Assembly (NCBI GenBank): GCA_028222445.1
Contig: JAOISU010000002.1
Coordinates: 47,839-111,838 of the forward strand
DNA: 64,000 nt
Direction of reading: 5' to 3'
Source: Candidatus Pelagibacter sp.
GTDB taxonomy: Bacteria; Pseudomonadota; Alphaproteobacteria; Pelagibacterales; Pelagibacteraceae
A program made the position numbers and the translations under genes. The notes beneath the pieces are model-generated. The model saw only the letters and a list, made by a program, of their open reading frames with translations, searched no databases and was not told the origin of the DNA. Shown here piece after piece: positions 49,801-58,384 of this stretch. The first letter of the stretch is position 1. Each line of letters begins with the position of its first letter.

Positions 49801-51392
49801 AGAAATAGCTAAGTTAAGACATTCAACACCTGGAGTTACATTAATATCACCCCCCCCCTCATCATGATATTTATTCAATAGAGGATTTAGCACAGCTAAT
49901 TTATGATTTAAAGCAAGCAAATCCCAAAGCAAGAGTTGGAGTAAAATTAGTAGCATCTTCAGGAATTGGAACAATAGCAGCCGGTGTTGCAAAAGCTAAG
50001 GCCGATATAATTTTAATCTCAGGACACAATGGTGGCACAGGTGCAACGCCTCAAACAAGTGTTAAGTATGTAGGCATACCTTGGGAAATGGGATTGACAG
50101 AAGCCAATCAGGTTTTAACTTTAAATAATTTGAGACATAAAGTTACATTAAGAACAGATGGGGGAATTAAAACCGGAAGAGATGTGGTTATTGCAGCCAT
50201 GATGGGAGCAGAAGAGTATGGAGTAGCAACTACAGCACTTGTGGCAATGGGATGTATAATGGTTAGACAATGTCATTCAAATACATGCCCAGTCGGAGTT
50301 TGTACTCAGGATGAAAAACTAAGAGAAAAATTTACAGGCACTCCTGATAAAGTAGTGAATTTATTTAGATTTATTGGTGAAGAAGTAAGAGAAATTTTAG
50401 CAGAATTAGGGTTTAAATCTTTAAATGAGGTAATTGGCAGAACTGACTTATTGCGTCAGATCAGTAAAGCATCACCCAATCTTGATGATTTAGATTTAAA
50501 TCCACTTTTTGTTCAAACAGATGCTGGAGATAATACAAGATATTGCACAACACCAGAAATAAATGAAGTTCCAGATACTTTGGATCAAGAGATTTTACCT
50601 GAAATAAAAGATAAGATAGGAAAAGTAAAAGTTTTAGAAAAAGAGTTTATTATTAAAAATATACACAGAACTGTTGGAACTAGAATTTCCAATCACTTAT
50701 ACGAAAAATATGGATCAGAAGCTTTAGAGGAAAATTTTTTAACTTTAAATTTTAAGGGAACAGCAGGACAATCTTTTGGAGCCTTCGGTATAAAAGGACT
50801 GAAACTCATTTTAAAAGGAGATGCAAATGATTATGTTGGTAAAGGACTTTCAGGAGCAACAATAGTTGTTAAACTTCCAGATGAAAGTAATCTTGTTTCA
50901 TATGAAAATACAATAATTGGAAATACGGTTTTATATGGAGCAACTTCAGGTAAGCTTTTTGCAGCTGGTCAAGCAGGAGAGAGGTATGCTGTTAGAAATT
51001 CAGGCTCAGTATCAGTTATTGAGGGTTGCGATTCTAATGCATGTGAATATATGACAGGGGGAACTGTAGTTGTTTTGGGTGATGTTGGAGACAACTTCGG
51101 GGCAGGTATGACGGGAGGTATGGCTTTCGTTTATAATATTAATAATGAATTTGATAAAAAAGCTAATCCAGAAAGTATAATTTGGCAAACGCCAGAAACA
51201 GAATACTGGATTAATTATTTAAAAGGATTAGTCAAAGAGCATCATATTGAAACAAATTCAAATTTATCCAAAAAGATAATTGAAAATTTTGATCAAGAAA
51301 TTTCTAACTTTATTCAAATTTGTCCAAAAGAAATGATTGATAAACTTGAAAACCCTTTAAGCATAAAACCCATTATAAAAGAAGTAAGTTAA
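46886..51392 (+). CDS. gltB: Glutamate synthase large subunit, interrupted by a +1 frameshift in a poly-C run
   Basis: GltB transfers the amide of glutamine to 2-oxoglutarate. Start is GTG at 46886; a 25-residue propeptide precedes the catalytic Cys26 (DACGVGLIA). As given, the first frame ends at 49867, while the family sequence continues in the next frame to 51392. Removing one C from the 9-C run at 49850-49858 restores SPPPHHDIYSIEDLA and a 1501-aa protein, the usual length. The FMN domain, the 3Fe-4S cysteines (RQCHSNTCPVGVC) and the C-terminal beta-helix all lie beyond the shift, so without correction the enzyme would be inactive. Sequencing error, phase variation or programmed slippage are all possible; both halves are otherwise intact. 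Confidence 0.93.
49850..49858 (+). repeat. Nine-C homopolymer at the gltB frameshift
   Basis: A run of nine C in a strongly AT-rich genome, coding for the Pro-Pro-Pro before the conserved His-His-Asp of GltB. The conserved reading requires eight. It is the exact site where the frame changes. Confidence 0.95.
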
Positions 51393-51393
51393 A

Positions 51394-52275
51394 GTGAAGG
51401 AAATAAATATTTTTTGTTTTGGTTTTGGCCAAGTAGCAAAAAATTTTATTAAAAAATTAAGCACAGAGAACTACAAACTTAATTTATCAGTAACTTCTAG
51501 GTCAGAATCATCAAAAAAAACCTCTAATGGTATTGAATATAATAATTATCTTTTTGATGATAAAAAATTTGATAGAGATTTATTAATTAAATTAAATCAA
51601 GCAACTCATATCTTAATTTCTATACCTCCAATTAATAAAGAAGATATTGTTTTAAAAAATTTTTCCGAATTCATTAAAAGTTCAAAAGTAAAATGGATAA
51701 CTTATTTATCTTCAACTAGTGTTTATGGTGATCATAAAGGAGAATGGGTAAATGAAAGTAGTGAAACAAACACATTTACAGATAAGGGTTTGGCAAGACT
51801 TAAATCAGAAAATTCTTGGATCTCATTTGCTAAAAATAATGAATTGCCGATTCAAATCTTTAGGTTGTCAGGAATTTATTCTAATGAAAAAAATACTCTT
51901 TCACGCTTAAAATCAAGTGAAGTAAATATAATTAATAAAACAGATCACTACTTTTCAAGAATTCATGTAGTGGATATTGCAAACTTTTTATTTGCTTCAA
52001 TTTTTAAATTTAAATCAGGAGAAATATATAATCTAGCAGATGATAAACCCTCATCCTCTGAGGAAATTATATTATATGCAGCAAAATTATTAGGAATTAA
52101 AAATGTTAAAAAAATTGAAGTAGATGAAATAAAAAGTGAAATGTTAAAAAATTTTTACAAAGAGTCAAAAAAAGTGAGTAATGAAAAAATTAAAGATTAT
52201 TTTAATTACAAATTAAAGTTTCCAAGTTACGTAGAGGGCTTAAGCTATATTAGAGACAATTTTATTAAGTTCTAA
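51394..52275 (+). CDS. NAD(P)-dependent epimerase/dehydratase-like protein (YeeZ-type SDR)
   Basis: Extended short-chain dehydrogenase-like protein with a degenerate dinucleotide-binding start (NIFCFGFGQVAKNFIKKL, GFGxVA instead of GxxGxxG), then YLSSTSVYGDHKGEWVNES with Ser/Tyr, and FSRIHVVDIANFLFASI near the C-terminus. This pattern fits the YeeZ-like branch, whose function is poorly known. Start is GTG at 51394, 1 nt after the gltB stop. The 3' end overlaps the convergent hydrolase gene by 36 nt. Confidence 0.82.
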   Translation: MKEINIFCFGFGQVAKNFIKKLSTENYKLNLSVTSRSESSKKTSNGIEYNNYLFDDKKFDRDLLIKLNQATHILISIPPINKEDIVLKNFSEFIKSSKVKWITYLSSTSVYGDHKGEWVNESSETNTFTDKGLARLKSENSWISFAKNNELPIQIFRLSGIYSNEKNTLSRLKSSEVNIINKTDHYFSRIHVVDIANFLFASIFKFKSGEIYNLADDKPSSSEEIILYAAKLLGIKNVKKIEVDEIKSEMLKNFYKESKKVSNEKIKDYFNYKLKFPSYVEGLSYIRDNFIKF

Positions 52276-52995
52276 AATTATTTTTTTCAGCCCCTTTTTT
52301 GTTGAAAGGCTGTGATCACCATCTTTAATTATTGCTAATTTCTTTTTTGCATTAGTAAATATCTTTAAAACTTTTTTTGAATATATTTTTGGAACAACCT
52401 CATCTTTACTTCCGTGGACCATCACAACGTCTATAAAAGATTTTATTTTTTTGTTTAAAATTCTATTTTTTCTTCCATCTTTTATTAACTGATAAGTAAT
52501 TGGATATTCATAAGTGCCATGTTTTAAATGATAAATTCCATTTTTAATTGTTTCTTTTTTCATTGGTTTGGAGAACTTTTTCCACATTAGGTTTTGTAAA
52601 AATTCTGGAGCTGAACCAATGCCTAAAAAACCTTTAATTTGATTTCCAAAAAATTTAAATTGGTTAAGTGAAAGCCATGCACCCATACTTGAACCTACTA
52701 AGATAAATGGATTTTTACCTACTATTTTTTTTATAGTTATTTTTACTTCTCTAGTCCACTTGCTGATATTGCCATCTGTAAATTTACCAGTTGATTTTCC
52801 ATGACCTGAGTATTCAAGGGCAAGAAAACCCAGTTTGTTGTTTTTGGTATATTTAAAAATAGCATTTGGTTTTTCACCCTCAATATTTGACATAAAACCG
52901 TGTAGAAAAACAACGTATAAGTTTTTCCTATAATTATTGGTAAGATATCTTATTTGTTTGTTATTTGAAATTTTAAGATATTTAAATTTATTCAT
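52240..52995 (-). CDS. Alpha/beta-hydrolase
   Basis: Serine hydrolase, 251 aa. The oxyanion region is YVVFLHGFMSN, the nucleophile elbow is LVGSSMGAWLSL, the acid is in MVHGSKDEVVP and the catalytic histidine in DGDHSLST. It resembles small esterases/thioesterases such as the ABHD10 type in layout; the substrate is unknown. No signal peptide. It stands alone on this strand, with its last 36 nt overlapping the end of the SDR-like gene and a 42-nt divergent gap to the glycosyltransferase. Confidence 0.87.
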   Translation of the reverse strand: MNKFKYLKISNNKQIRYLTNNYRKNLYVVFLHGFMSNIEGEKPNAIFKYTKNNKLGFLALEYSGHGKSTGKFTDGNISKWTREVKITIKKIVGKNPFILVGSSMGAWLSLNQFKFFGNQIKGFLGIGSAPEFLQNLMWKKFSKPMKKETIKNGIYHLKHGTYEYPITYQLIKDGRKNRILNKKIKSFIDVVMVHGSKDEVVPKIYSKKVLKIFTNAKKKLAIIKDGDHSLSTKKGLKKIILELNKIVSNIA

Positions 52996-53037
52996 ATCAG
53001 TTTATTAGAGTTCATTCTTAATATATAGTTCTATCAA

Positions 53038-54192
53038 ATGTCTTCAAAATTAAAAGTTTTGCAAGTAATTCCAAAGCTTGGATATGGTGGGGCAGAAACA
53101 GGTTGTTATGATCTTGCACATTATCTACCAGAAAATAATTGCTCGTCTTATATAGTTACTAGTGGAGGGGAGTTATTAAAATTCATAGATAAAAAAAAAG
53201 TTAAATTAATTAAACTTCCTGTACATAGTAAGAATCCATTATTAATAATTTTTAATTCTATAGCTTTAATCTTTATTATTTGGTTAAATAATATTTCGAT
53301 AGTGCACGCAAGAAGCCGTGCACCAGCGTGGTCATGCTTAATTGCAACCAAAATAACTAGAAGAAAATTTGTTACCACATTTCATGGAACATATAATTTT
53401 AATAATTCAATTAAAAAATTTTACAATTCAGTAATGGTTAGATCAGATTTAATTATAGCAGGTTCCAATTTTATTTTTTCACACATCAGTCATAATTATA
53501 AAAAGTATCTTAATGTAAAAAAAAAATTTTTAGTAATATTTAGAGGAATTAATGTAGATTACTTTGATCCTTCTACAACTTTAGAAGACCAGGAAAACAA
53601 ACTTATTTCTCAATGGGAATTAACTAGAGGTAAAAAAATAATATTAATGCCTGGTCGTTTAACCTCATGGAAGGGACAGGAGATTTTTATTGAAGCATTA
53701 AACCTTGCTAACAAAAAATTAGGCTTTCAATCATTTTATGCCGTCATTCTTGGAAGTGACCAGGGAAGAGATATTTATACAAAAAAAATAAAAAGATTAG
53801 CAGAGCAACATAGACTAACAGGCCAATTAAAATTTATAGAACATTGTAAAAATATGCCACTTGCATATAAAATATCTAGTTTAGTTGTTTCAGCTTCTAT
53901 AGAGCCAGAGGCCTTTGGTAGGGTTGCAGTTGAGGCTCAATCAATGGAAAAGCCAATAATAGCGAGCGATATAGGTGGATCTAATGAAACAATCATTGAT
54001 AAAAAAACAGGTTTTTTATTTAAATCTAGTGATCCAGAATCTTTATCTGAAAAAATAGTAGAAGTTTTACAATTAGATGAATCTAGATTGAAATCTATTG
54101 GTATTGAAGGTAGAAAAAATATAATTAAGAAATTTAATGTTGAAAAAATGTGTTTTTCTACATATTCAGAATACAAAAAATTATTAAATTAA
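53038..54192 (+). CDS. Glycosyltransferase family 4
   Basis: GT-B fold sugar transferase of 384 aa. The acceptor-side start is LQVIPKLGYGGAETGCYDLA. The donor site shows MPGRLTSWKGQEIFIEAL, and the EX7E motif is in EPEAFGRVAVEAQ. VHARSRAPAWSCLIA is a stretch I recall from alphaproteobacterial lipopolysaccharide or capsule transferases. It ends directly before thrS, which is an unusual neighbour for a glycan gene. The sugar is unknown. Confidence 0.9.
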   Translation: MSSKLKVLQVIPKLGYGGAETGCYDLAHYLPENNCSSYIVTSGGELLKFIDKKKVKLIKLPVHSKNPLLIIFNSIALIFIIWLNNISIVHARSRAPAWSCLIATKITRRKFVTTFHGTYNFNNSIKKFYNSVMVRSDLIIAGSNFIFSHISHNYKKYLNVKKKFLVIFRGINVDYFDPSTTLEDQENKLISQWELTRGKKIILMPGRLTSWKGQEIFIEALNLANKKLGFQSFYAVILGSDQGRDIYTKKIKRLAEQHRLTGQLKFIEHCKNMPLAYKISSLVVSASIEPEAFGRVAVEAQSMEKPIIASDIGGSNETIIDKKTGFLFKSSDPESLSEKIVEVLQLDESRLKSIGIEGRKNIIKKFNVEKMCFSTYSEYKKLLN

Positions 54193-56109
54193 ATGCCATT
54201 AATTACATTGCCAGACGGAAACACTTTAGATTTTCCAAATAAAGTAACAGGTCTTGAGGTTGCAGAAAAGATTAGCAAGTCTTTATCTAAGCAAGCAAGC
54301 ATAATTAGTGTAAATGATGAGCTTAAAGATTTAAGTCACGTTATAGATAAAGATTGTACAATTAAAATTTTTACATCCAAAGATAAAGAAGGCCTAGAAA
54401 CCATTAGGCATGATACAGCTCATATAACAGCAATGGCAGTTCAGGAACTTTTTCCAGGAACACAAGTGACCATAGGACCAATTATTGAAAATGGTTTTTA
54501 TTATGATTTTTCAAGAAAAGAACCTTTTACAGAAGAAGATTTAAAAAAAATTGAAAATAAAATGAAAGAGATTGTTGATAGAGACGTTCCAACAACAAGA
54601 GAAGTTTGGAAAAGAGATAAAGCAATATCTCACTTTAAAGAGATTGGAGAGGTGTATAAAGCTGAAATTATTGAAAGTATTCCCAAGGGAGAAGATGTTT
54701 CTATATATTTTCATGGTGATTGGCATGATTTATGTAGGGGTCCACATTTACCTTCAACAGGAAAAATTGGAAAATATTTTAAATTAACTAAAGTATCAGG
54801 AGCTTATTGGAGAGGAGACTCCAATAATGAAATGTTACAAAGGATTTATGGAACAAGTTGGGCTTCACAAAAAGATTTAGATGAATATTTAAAAAGAATA
54901 GAAGAAGCAGAAAAAAGAGATCACCGAAAGTTAGGAAAGGAAATGGACTTATTTCATTTTAGAGAAGAGAGTCCAGGAGCAGTTTTTTGGCATGAAAAAG
55001 GTTGGAAATTATTTCAAAAGTTAGTCGCTTATATGAGGGGGAGACAAGAGAAAGCTGGCTACAAGGAAGTAAATACTCCAGAAGTTTTAGACAGAGCTCT
55101 TTGGGAAAAATCTGGTCATTGGGAAAAGTATGGTGAGCACATGTATACATCTGAGACACCAGATGAAAAAGTATTTGCTATTAAACCAATGAATTGCCCA
55201 GGCCATGTACAGGTTTTTAATCAAGGTTTAAAAAGCTATAGAGATCTTCCATTAAGGATTTCAGAATTTGGAAAGGTGCATAGATATGAACCTTCAGGAG
55301 CTTTACATGGTCTATTAAGAGTTAGAGCTTTTACTCAGGATGATGCACATATATTTTGTACTGAGGATCAAATTACTGAAGAATGTCTGATAGTTACTAA
55401 TTTAATTTTAGATATTTACAAAGATCTCGGATTTAAAAATGTAATATTAAAATATTCAGATAGGCCCGATTTAAGAGTTGGTGATGATAATGTTTGGGAT
55501 AAAGCAGAGAAGGCTTTATTAGATGCTGTTAAAGCATCAAAACTTGAATATACAATTAACAAAGGTGAAGGAGCATTTTATGGTCCAAAAATTGAATTTG
55601 TTCTAAGAGATGCAATTGGTAGAGATTGGCAATGTGGAACATTGCAGGTTGATCTTAATTTACCTGGAAGATTAGATGCCTCCTTTGTTGATAAAGACGG
55701 AACAAAAAAAATACCTGTAATGTTACATAGAGCTTTGTTTGGTTCTTTAGAAAGATTTATAGGAATTCTAATAGAAAATTATGCTGGAAAATTTCCTTTT
55801 TGGATAGCTCCTTTACAAGTTGTAGTAATTCCAATCTCGGAGGAGTTTGATAACTATGCAAAAGAAGTAAATGAAAAAATTAGAGAAGCTGGCATGAGCT
55901 CTGAAGTTGATTTAAAAAATCATAATTTAAATTATAAAATTAGAGATCATTCTTTATCAAAAATACCACTTTTATTGATTTGTGGTAAAAAAGAAGTTGA
56001 CAGTAACTCAGTAACGATTAGAAGATTGGATACTAATAAACAAGAAAATATGGAATTAAACTTATTTTTAAAAACTTTCTCGGCTTTAAACAAAGCATCT
56101 TCAAACTAA
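54193..56109 (+). CDS. thrS: Threonyl-tRNA synthetase
   Basis: Class II synthetase, 638 aa, usual length. An N-terminal TGS domain (about 1-62) is followed by the editing domain with His73 and His77 (RHDTAHITAM) and DLCRGPHLPSTG. The catalytic core has MNCPGHVQVFNQGLKSYRDL (zinc cysteine), RVRAFTQDDAHIFC and the C-terminal anticodon-binding domain. It opens the conserved thrS-infC-rpmI-rplT-pheST cluster and directly abuts infC. Confidence 0.98.
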   Translation: MPLITLPDGNTLDFPNKVTGLEVAEKISKSLSKQASIISVNDELKDLSHVIDKDCTIKIFTSKDKEGLETIRHDTAHITAMAVQELFPGTQVTIGPIIENGFYYDFSRKEPFTEEDLKKIENKMKEIVDRDVPTTREVWKRDKAISHFKEIGEVYKAEIIESIPKGEDVSIYFHGDWHDLCRGPHLPSTGKIGKYFKLTKVSGAYWRGDSNNEMLQRIYGTSWASQKDLDEYLKRIEEAEKRDHRKLGKEMDLFHFREESPGAVFWHEKGWKLFQKLVAYMRGRQEKAGYKEVNTPEVLDRALWEKSGHWEKYGEHMYTSETPDEKVFAIKPMNCPGHVQVFNQGLKSYRDLPLRISEFGKVHRYEPSGALHGLLRVRAFTQDDAHIFCTEDQITEECLIVTNLILDIYKDLGFKNVILKYSDRPDLRVGDDNVWDKAEKALLDAVKASKLEYTINKGEGAFYGPKIEFVLRDAIGRDWQCGTLQVDLNLPGRLDASFVDKDGTKKIPVMLHRALFGSLERFIGILIENYAGKFPFWIAPLQVVVIPISEEFDNYAKEVNEKIREAGMSSEVDLKNHNLNYKIRDHSLSKIPLLLICGKKEVDSNSVTIRRLDTNKQENMELNLFLKTFSALNKASSN

Positions 56110-56655
56110 GTGGCAGATTTTAAACAAAATTATTTTCAAAGAAGAACTAAAGATAAAGGTCCCAAGTCTAATAATAGAATTACGGCTCCAGAAGTACAAG
56201 TAATTGGAAGTGACGGAGAAAATATTGGAATAATAAATACTAACGAAGCCATTTCAATGGCTAAAGAACAAGGCTTAGATTTAATCGAGATAGCTCCAAA
56301 TGCTAAACCACCTGTATGTAAAATTATCGACATGGGTAAATTTAAGTATGATGCTCAAAAAAAAGCTAACGTTGCTAAGAAAAAACAAAAAATTGTTTTG
56401 TTGAAAGAGATCAAAATGAGACCTGTTACAGAAACTCATGATTACGATTTTAAAGTTAAAAATGCCAAAAAATTTATTGGAAAAGGTGATAAAGTAAAAT
56501 TTACTATAAGATTTAAAGGTAGAGAGCTGCAGCACTCACATCTAGGTAGGGAATTAATGGACAAGATAAAAGCCGATATGCAAGATATTGGCAAAGTAGA
56601 GCTACACCCAAAATTTGATGGGAAGCAAATGATTATGGTTATTCAGCCTTTATAG
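56110..56655 (+). CDS. infC: Translation initiation factor IF-3
   Basis: IF-3 checks the start codon and keeps ribosomal subunits apart. The N-domain has NNRITAPEVQVIGSDGENIG; the linker is lysine-rich; the C-domain shows KEIKMRPVTETHDYDFKVKN and FTIRFKGRELQHSHLG. Length 181 aa is standard. Start is GTG at 56110, immediately after the thrS stop; infC often uses a non-ATG start for autoregulation (AUU in E. coli), so GTG is notable but not proof of it. Confidence 0.97.
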   Translation: MADFKQNYFQRRTKDKGPKSNNRITAPEVQVIGSDGENIGIINTNEAISMAKEQGLDLIEIAPNAKPPVCKIIDMGKFKYDAQKKANVAKKKQKIVLLKEIKMRPVTETHDYDFKVKNAKKFIGKGDKVKFTIRFKGRELQHSHLGRELMDKIKADMQDIGKVELHPKFDGKQMIMVIQPL

Positions 56656-56708
56656 GCCTTAATAGAGGTTGTAAATCTATTACAATATTTGTATAAGACC
56701 GCAGAATT

Positions 56709-56915
56709 ATGCCGAAATTAAAAACAAAAAGTTCAGCAAAAAAAAGATTTAAAATCTCAGCTACAGGTAAAGTTATGATGGCCCAGGCTGGAAAAAGACA
56801 TGGTATGATTAAAAGAACAAATTCACAAATTAGAAAATTAAGAGGCACAACTACTATGTCAAAACAGGATGGCAAAATAGTTAAATCATATATGCCTTAC
56901 AGTTTAAGAGGATAA
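56709..56915 (+). CDS. rpmI: 50S ribosomal protein L35
   Basis: Basic 68-aa ribosomal protein with the family start [20 protein letters not shown] and [18 protein letters not shown]. It lies 53 nt after infC and 1 nt before rplT, the normal order. Confidence 0.96.
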   Translation: MPKLKTKSSAKKRFKISATGKVMMAQAGKRHGMIKRTNSQIRKLRGTTTMSKQDGKIVKSYMPYSLRG

Positions 56916-56916
56916 T

Positions 56917-57273
56917 ATGGCAAGAGTTAAAAGAGGTGTCACAAGTCACGCGAAACATAAAAAAGTTTTAAAAGCTGTAAAAGGTCAGTGGGGCAGAAGA
57001 AAAAGTACAATAAGAGTTGCAAAGCAAGCTATGGAAAAAGCTATGCAGTATGCCTACAGAGACCGAAGAACAAAAAAGAGAGAATTTAAATCATTGTGGA
57101 TTCAAAGAATTAACGCAGGTGTTAGATCTGAAGGTTTGACATACTCAAAATTTATTAATGGTTTAACAAAATGTGGCATTAAGCTAGATAGAAAAATATT
57201 AGCTGAAATAGCATACGATAGTCCAGAAGCCTTTAAAACTATTGTTCAAAAGGCTCAATCAGCACTAAATTAA
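56917..57273 (+). CDS. rplT: 50S ribosomal protein L20
   Basis: Large-subunit assembly protein, 118 aa, starting [20 protein letters not shown] with the RNA-binding [20 protein letters not shown] and [11 protein letters not shown]. It forms a pair with rpmI. A 43-nt spacer with alternative hairpins separates it from pheS. Confidence 0.97.
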   Translation: MARVKRGVTSHAKHKKVLKAVKGQWGRRKSTIRVAKQAMEKAMQYAYRDRRTKKREFKSLWIQRINAGVRSEGLTYSKFINGLTKCGIKLDRKILAEIAYDSPEAFKTIVQKAQSALN

Positions 57274-57304
57274 TCTTCACTATTGTTTTTCTTCGGTGAA
57301 GAAA
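57274..57304 (+). promoter_or_regulatory. Alternative hairpins in the rplT-pheS spacer
   Basis: TCTTCAC (57274-57280) can pair with GTGAAGA (57296-57302), or TTTCTTC (57288-57294) can pair with GAAGAAA (57298-57304); the two exclude each other. In the rplT frame the spacer reads TTG-TTT-TTC-TTC, i.e. three phenylalanine codons, ending at a TGA within the pheS start. This recalls phe leader attenuation, but there is no U-run and no ATG. Confidence 0.3.
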
Positions 57305-57316
57305 TAATCTCTCAAT

Positions 57317-58384
57317 ATGTCTGATATTAAAAAAATAAAAGATGATTTTCTTTTAAAGCTAAAAGGTAATTTAGACCTTAATCAAGTTAATCAAATCAAG
57401 ACAGATTTATTTGGTAAAACTGGTCTAATTAGCTCTCAATTTAAAATGCTGGGAAAGGTAGCTGAAGAAGAAAGAAAGAAATTTGCATCAGACTTAAATC
57501 AGTTAAAAGATGAACTACAAAATTTAATATCCGTAAAAATTGATGATATTGAAACAAAAGAAATAAATCAAAAACTTGAAAAAGAAAAAGTAGATATAAC
57601 TTTACCAGAGAGACCCTTCACACAGGGAAAGATACATCCTGTGTCACAGGTCATAGATGAAATTTCCTCAATTTTTTCGGAAATTGGATTTAGTGTTGAA
57701 GAGGGGCCCGATGTAGAAAATGAATATAATAATTTTACAGCATTAAATACACCTGACAATCATCCAGCAAGAGATATGCATGACACTTTCTATCTAGACG
57801 ATAAAAAAGAATTATTGTTAAGGACCCATACTTCTCCAGTACAAATTAGAACAATGTTAAATAATAAACCACCTTTTAAAATAATAGCACCAGGTAGAAC
57901 GTATAGGTCTGACAGTGATCAAACACATGCACCTATGTTTCATCAAGTAGAAGGACTACATATTGATAAAGATATTAACATGGGTCATCTAAAGGGATGC
58001 TTAAATTATTTTATTAAAGAGTTTTTTGAAGTTAATAAGATAAAAATGAGATTTAGACCTAGTCATTTTCCATTTACAGAACCTTCAGCTGAAGTTGATA
58101 TTGGTTATGAAATTAAAGATGGAAAAATAGTTATTGGAGAAGGTAATAAATGGCTTGAAGTTTTAGGATGTGGAATGGTTCACCCAAATGTTTTAAGAAA
58201 TGTGAAGGTAAATCCTGATGAGTTCCAAGGCTATGCATTTGGAATAGGTATAGATAGATTGGCAATGCTTAAGTATGGCATAAATGACTTAAGAGCCTTT
58301 TTTGATTGTGACTATAGATGGTTAAATCACTTTGGATTTGATCCAATAGATGTACCAACAAATTATAGAGGTCTAAGTAGATGA
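57317..58384 (+). CDS. pheS: Phenylalanyl-tRNA synthetase alpha subunit
   Basis: Class II catalytic subunit, 355 aa. An N-terminal coiled coil (about 1-85) is followed by the core: [33 protein letters not shown] (motif 2 region), [17 protein letters not shown] and [18 protein letters not shown] (motif 3). Its stop overlaps the pheT start by 4 nt (ATGA). Confidence 0.97.
   Translation: MSDIKKIKDDFLLKLKGNLDLNQVNQIKTDLFGKTGLISSQFKMLGKVAEEERKKFASDLNQLKDELQNLISVKIDDIETKEINQKLEKEKVDITLPERPFTQGKIHPVSQVIDEISSIFSEIGFSVEEGPDVENEYNNFTALNTPDNHPARDMHDTFYLDDKKELLLRTHTSPVQIRTMLNNKPPFKIIAPGRTYRSDSDQTHAPMFHQVEGLHIDKDINMGHLKGCLNYFIKEFFEVNKIKMRFRPSHFPFTEPSAEVDIGYEIKDGKIVIGEGNKWLEVLGCGMVHPNVLRNVKVNPDEFQGYAFGIGIDRLAMLKYGINDLRAFFDCDYRWLNHFGFDPIDVPTNYRGLSR

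Noticed and set aside
50088..51392. A separate 434-aa gene starting at ATG 50088
   Set aside because: The frame is open upstream to the poly-C site and continues the GltB sequence without a gap; it is the 3' part of gltB, not a new gene.
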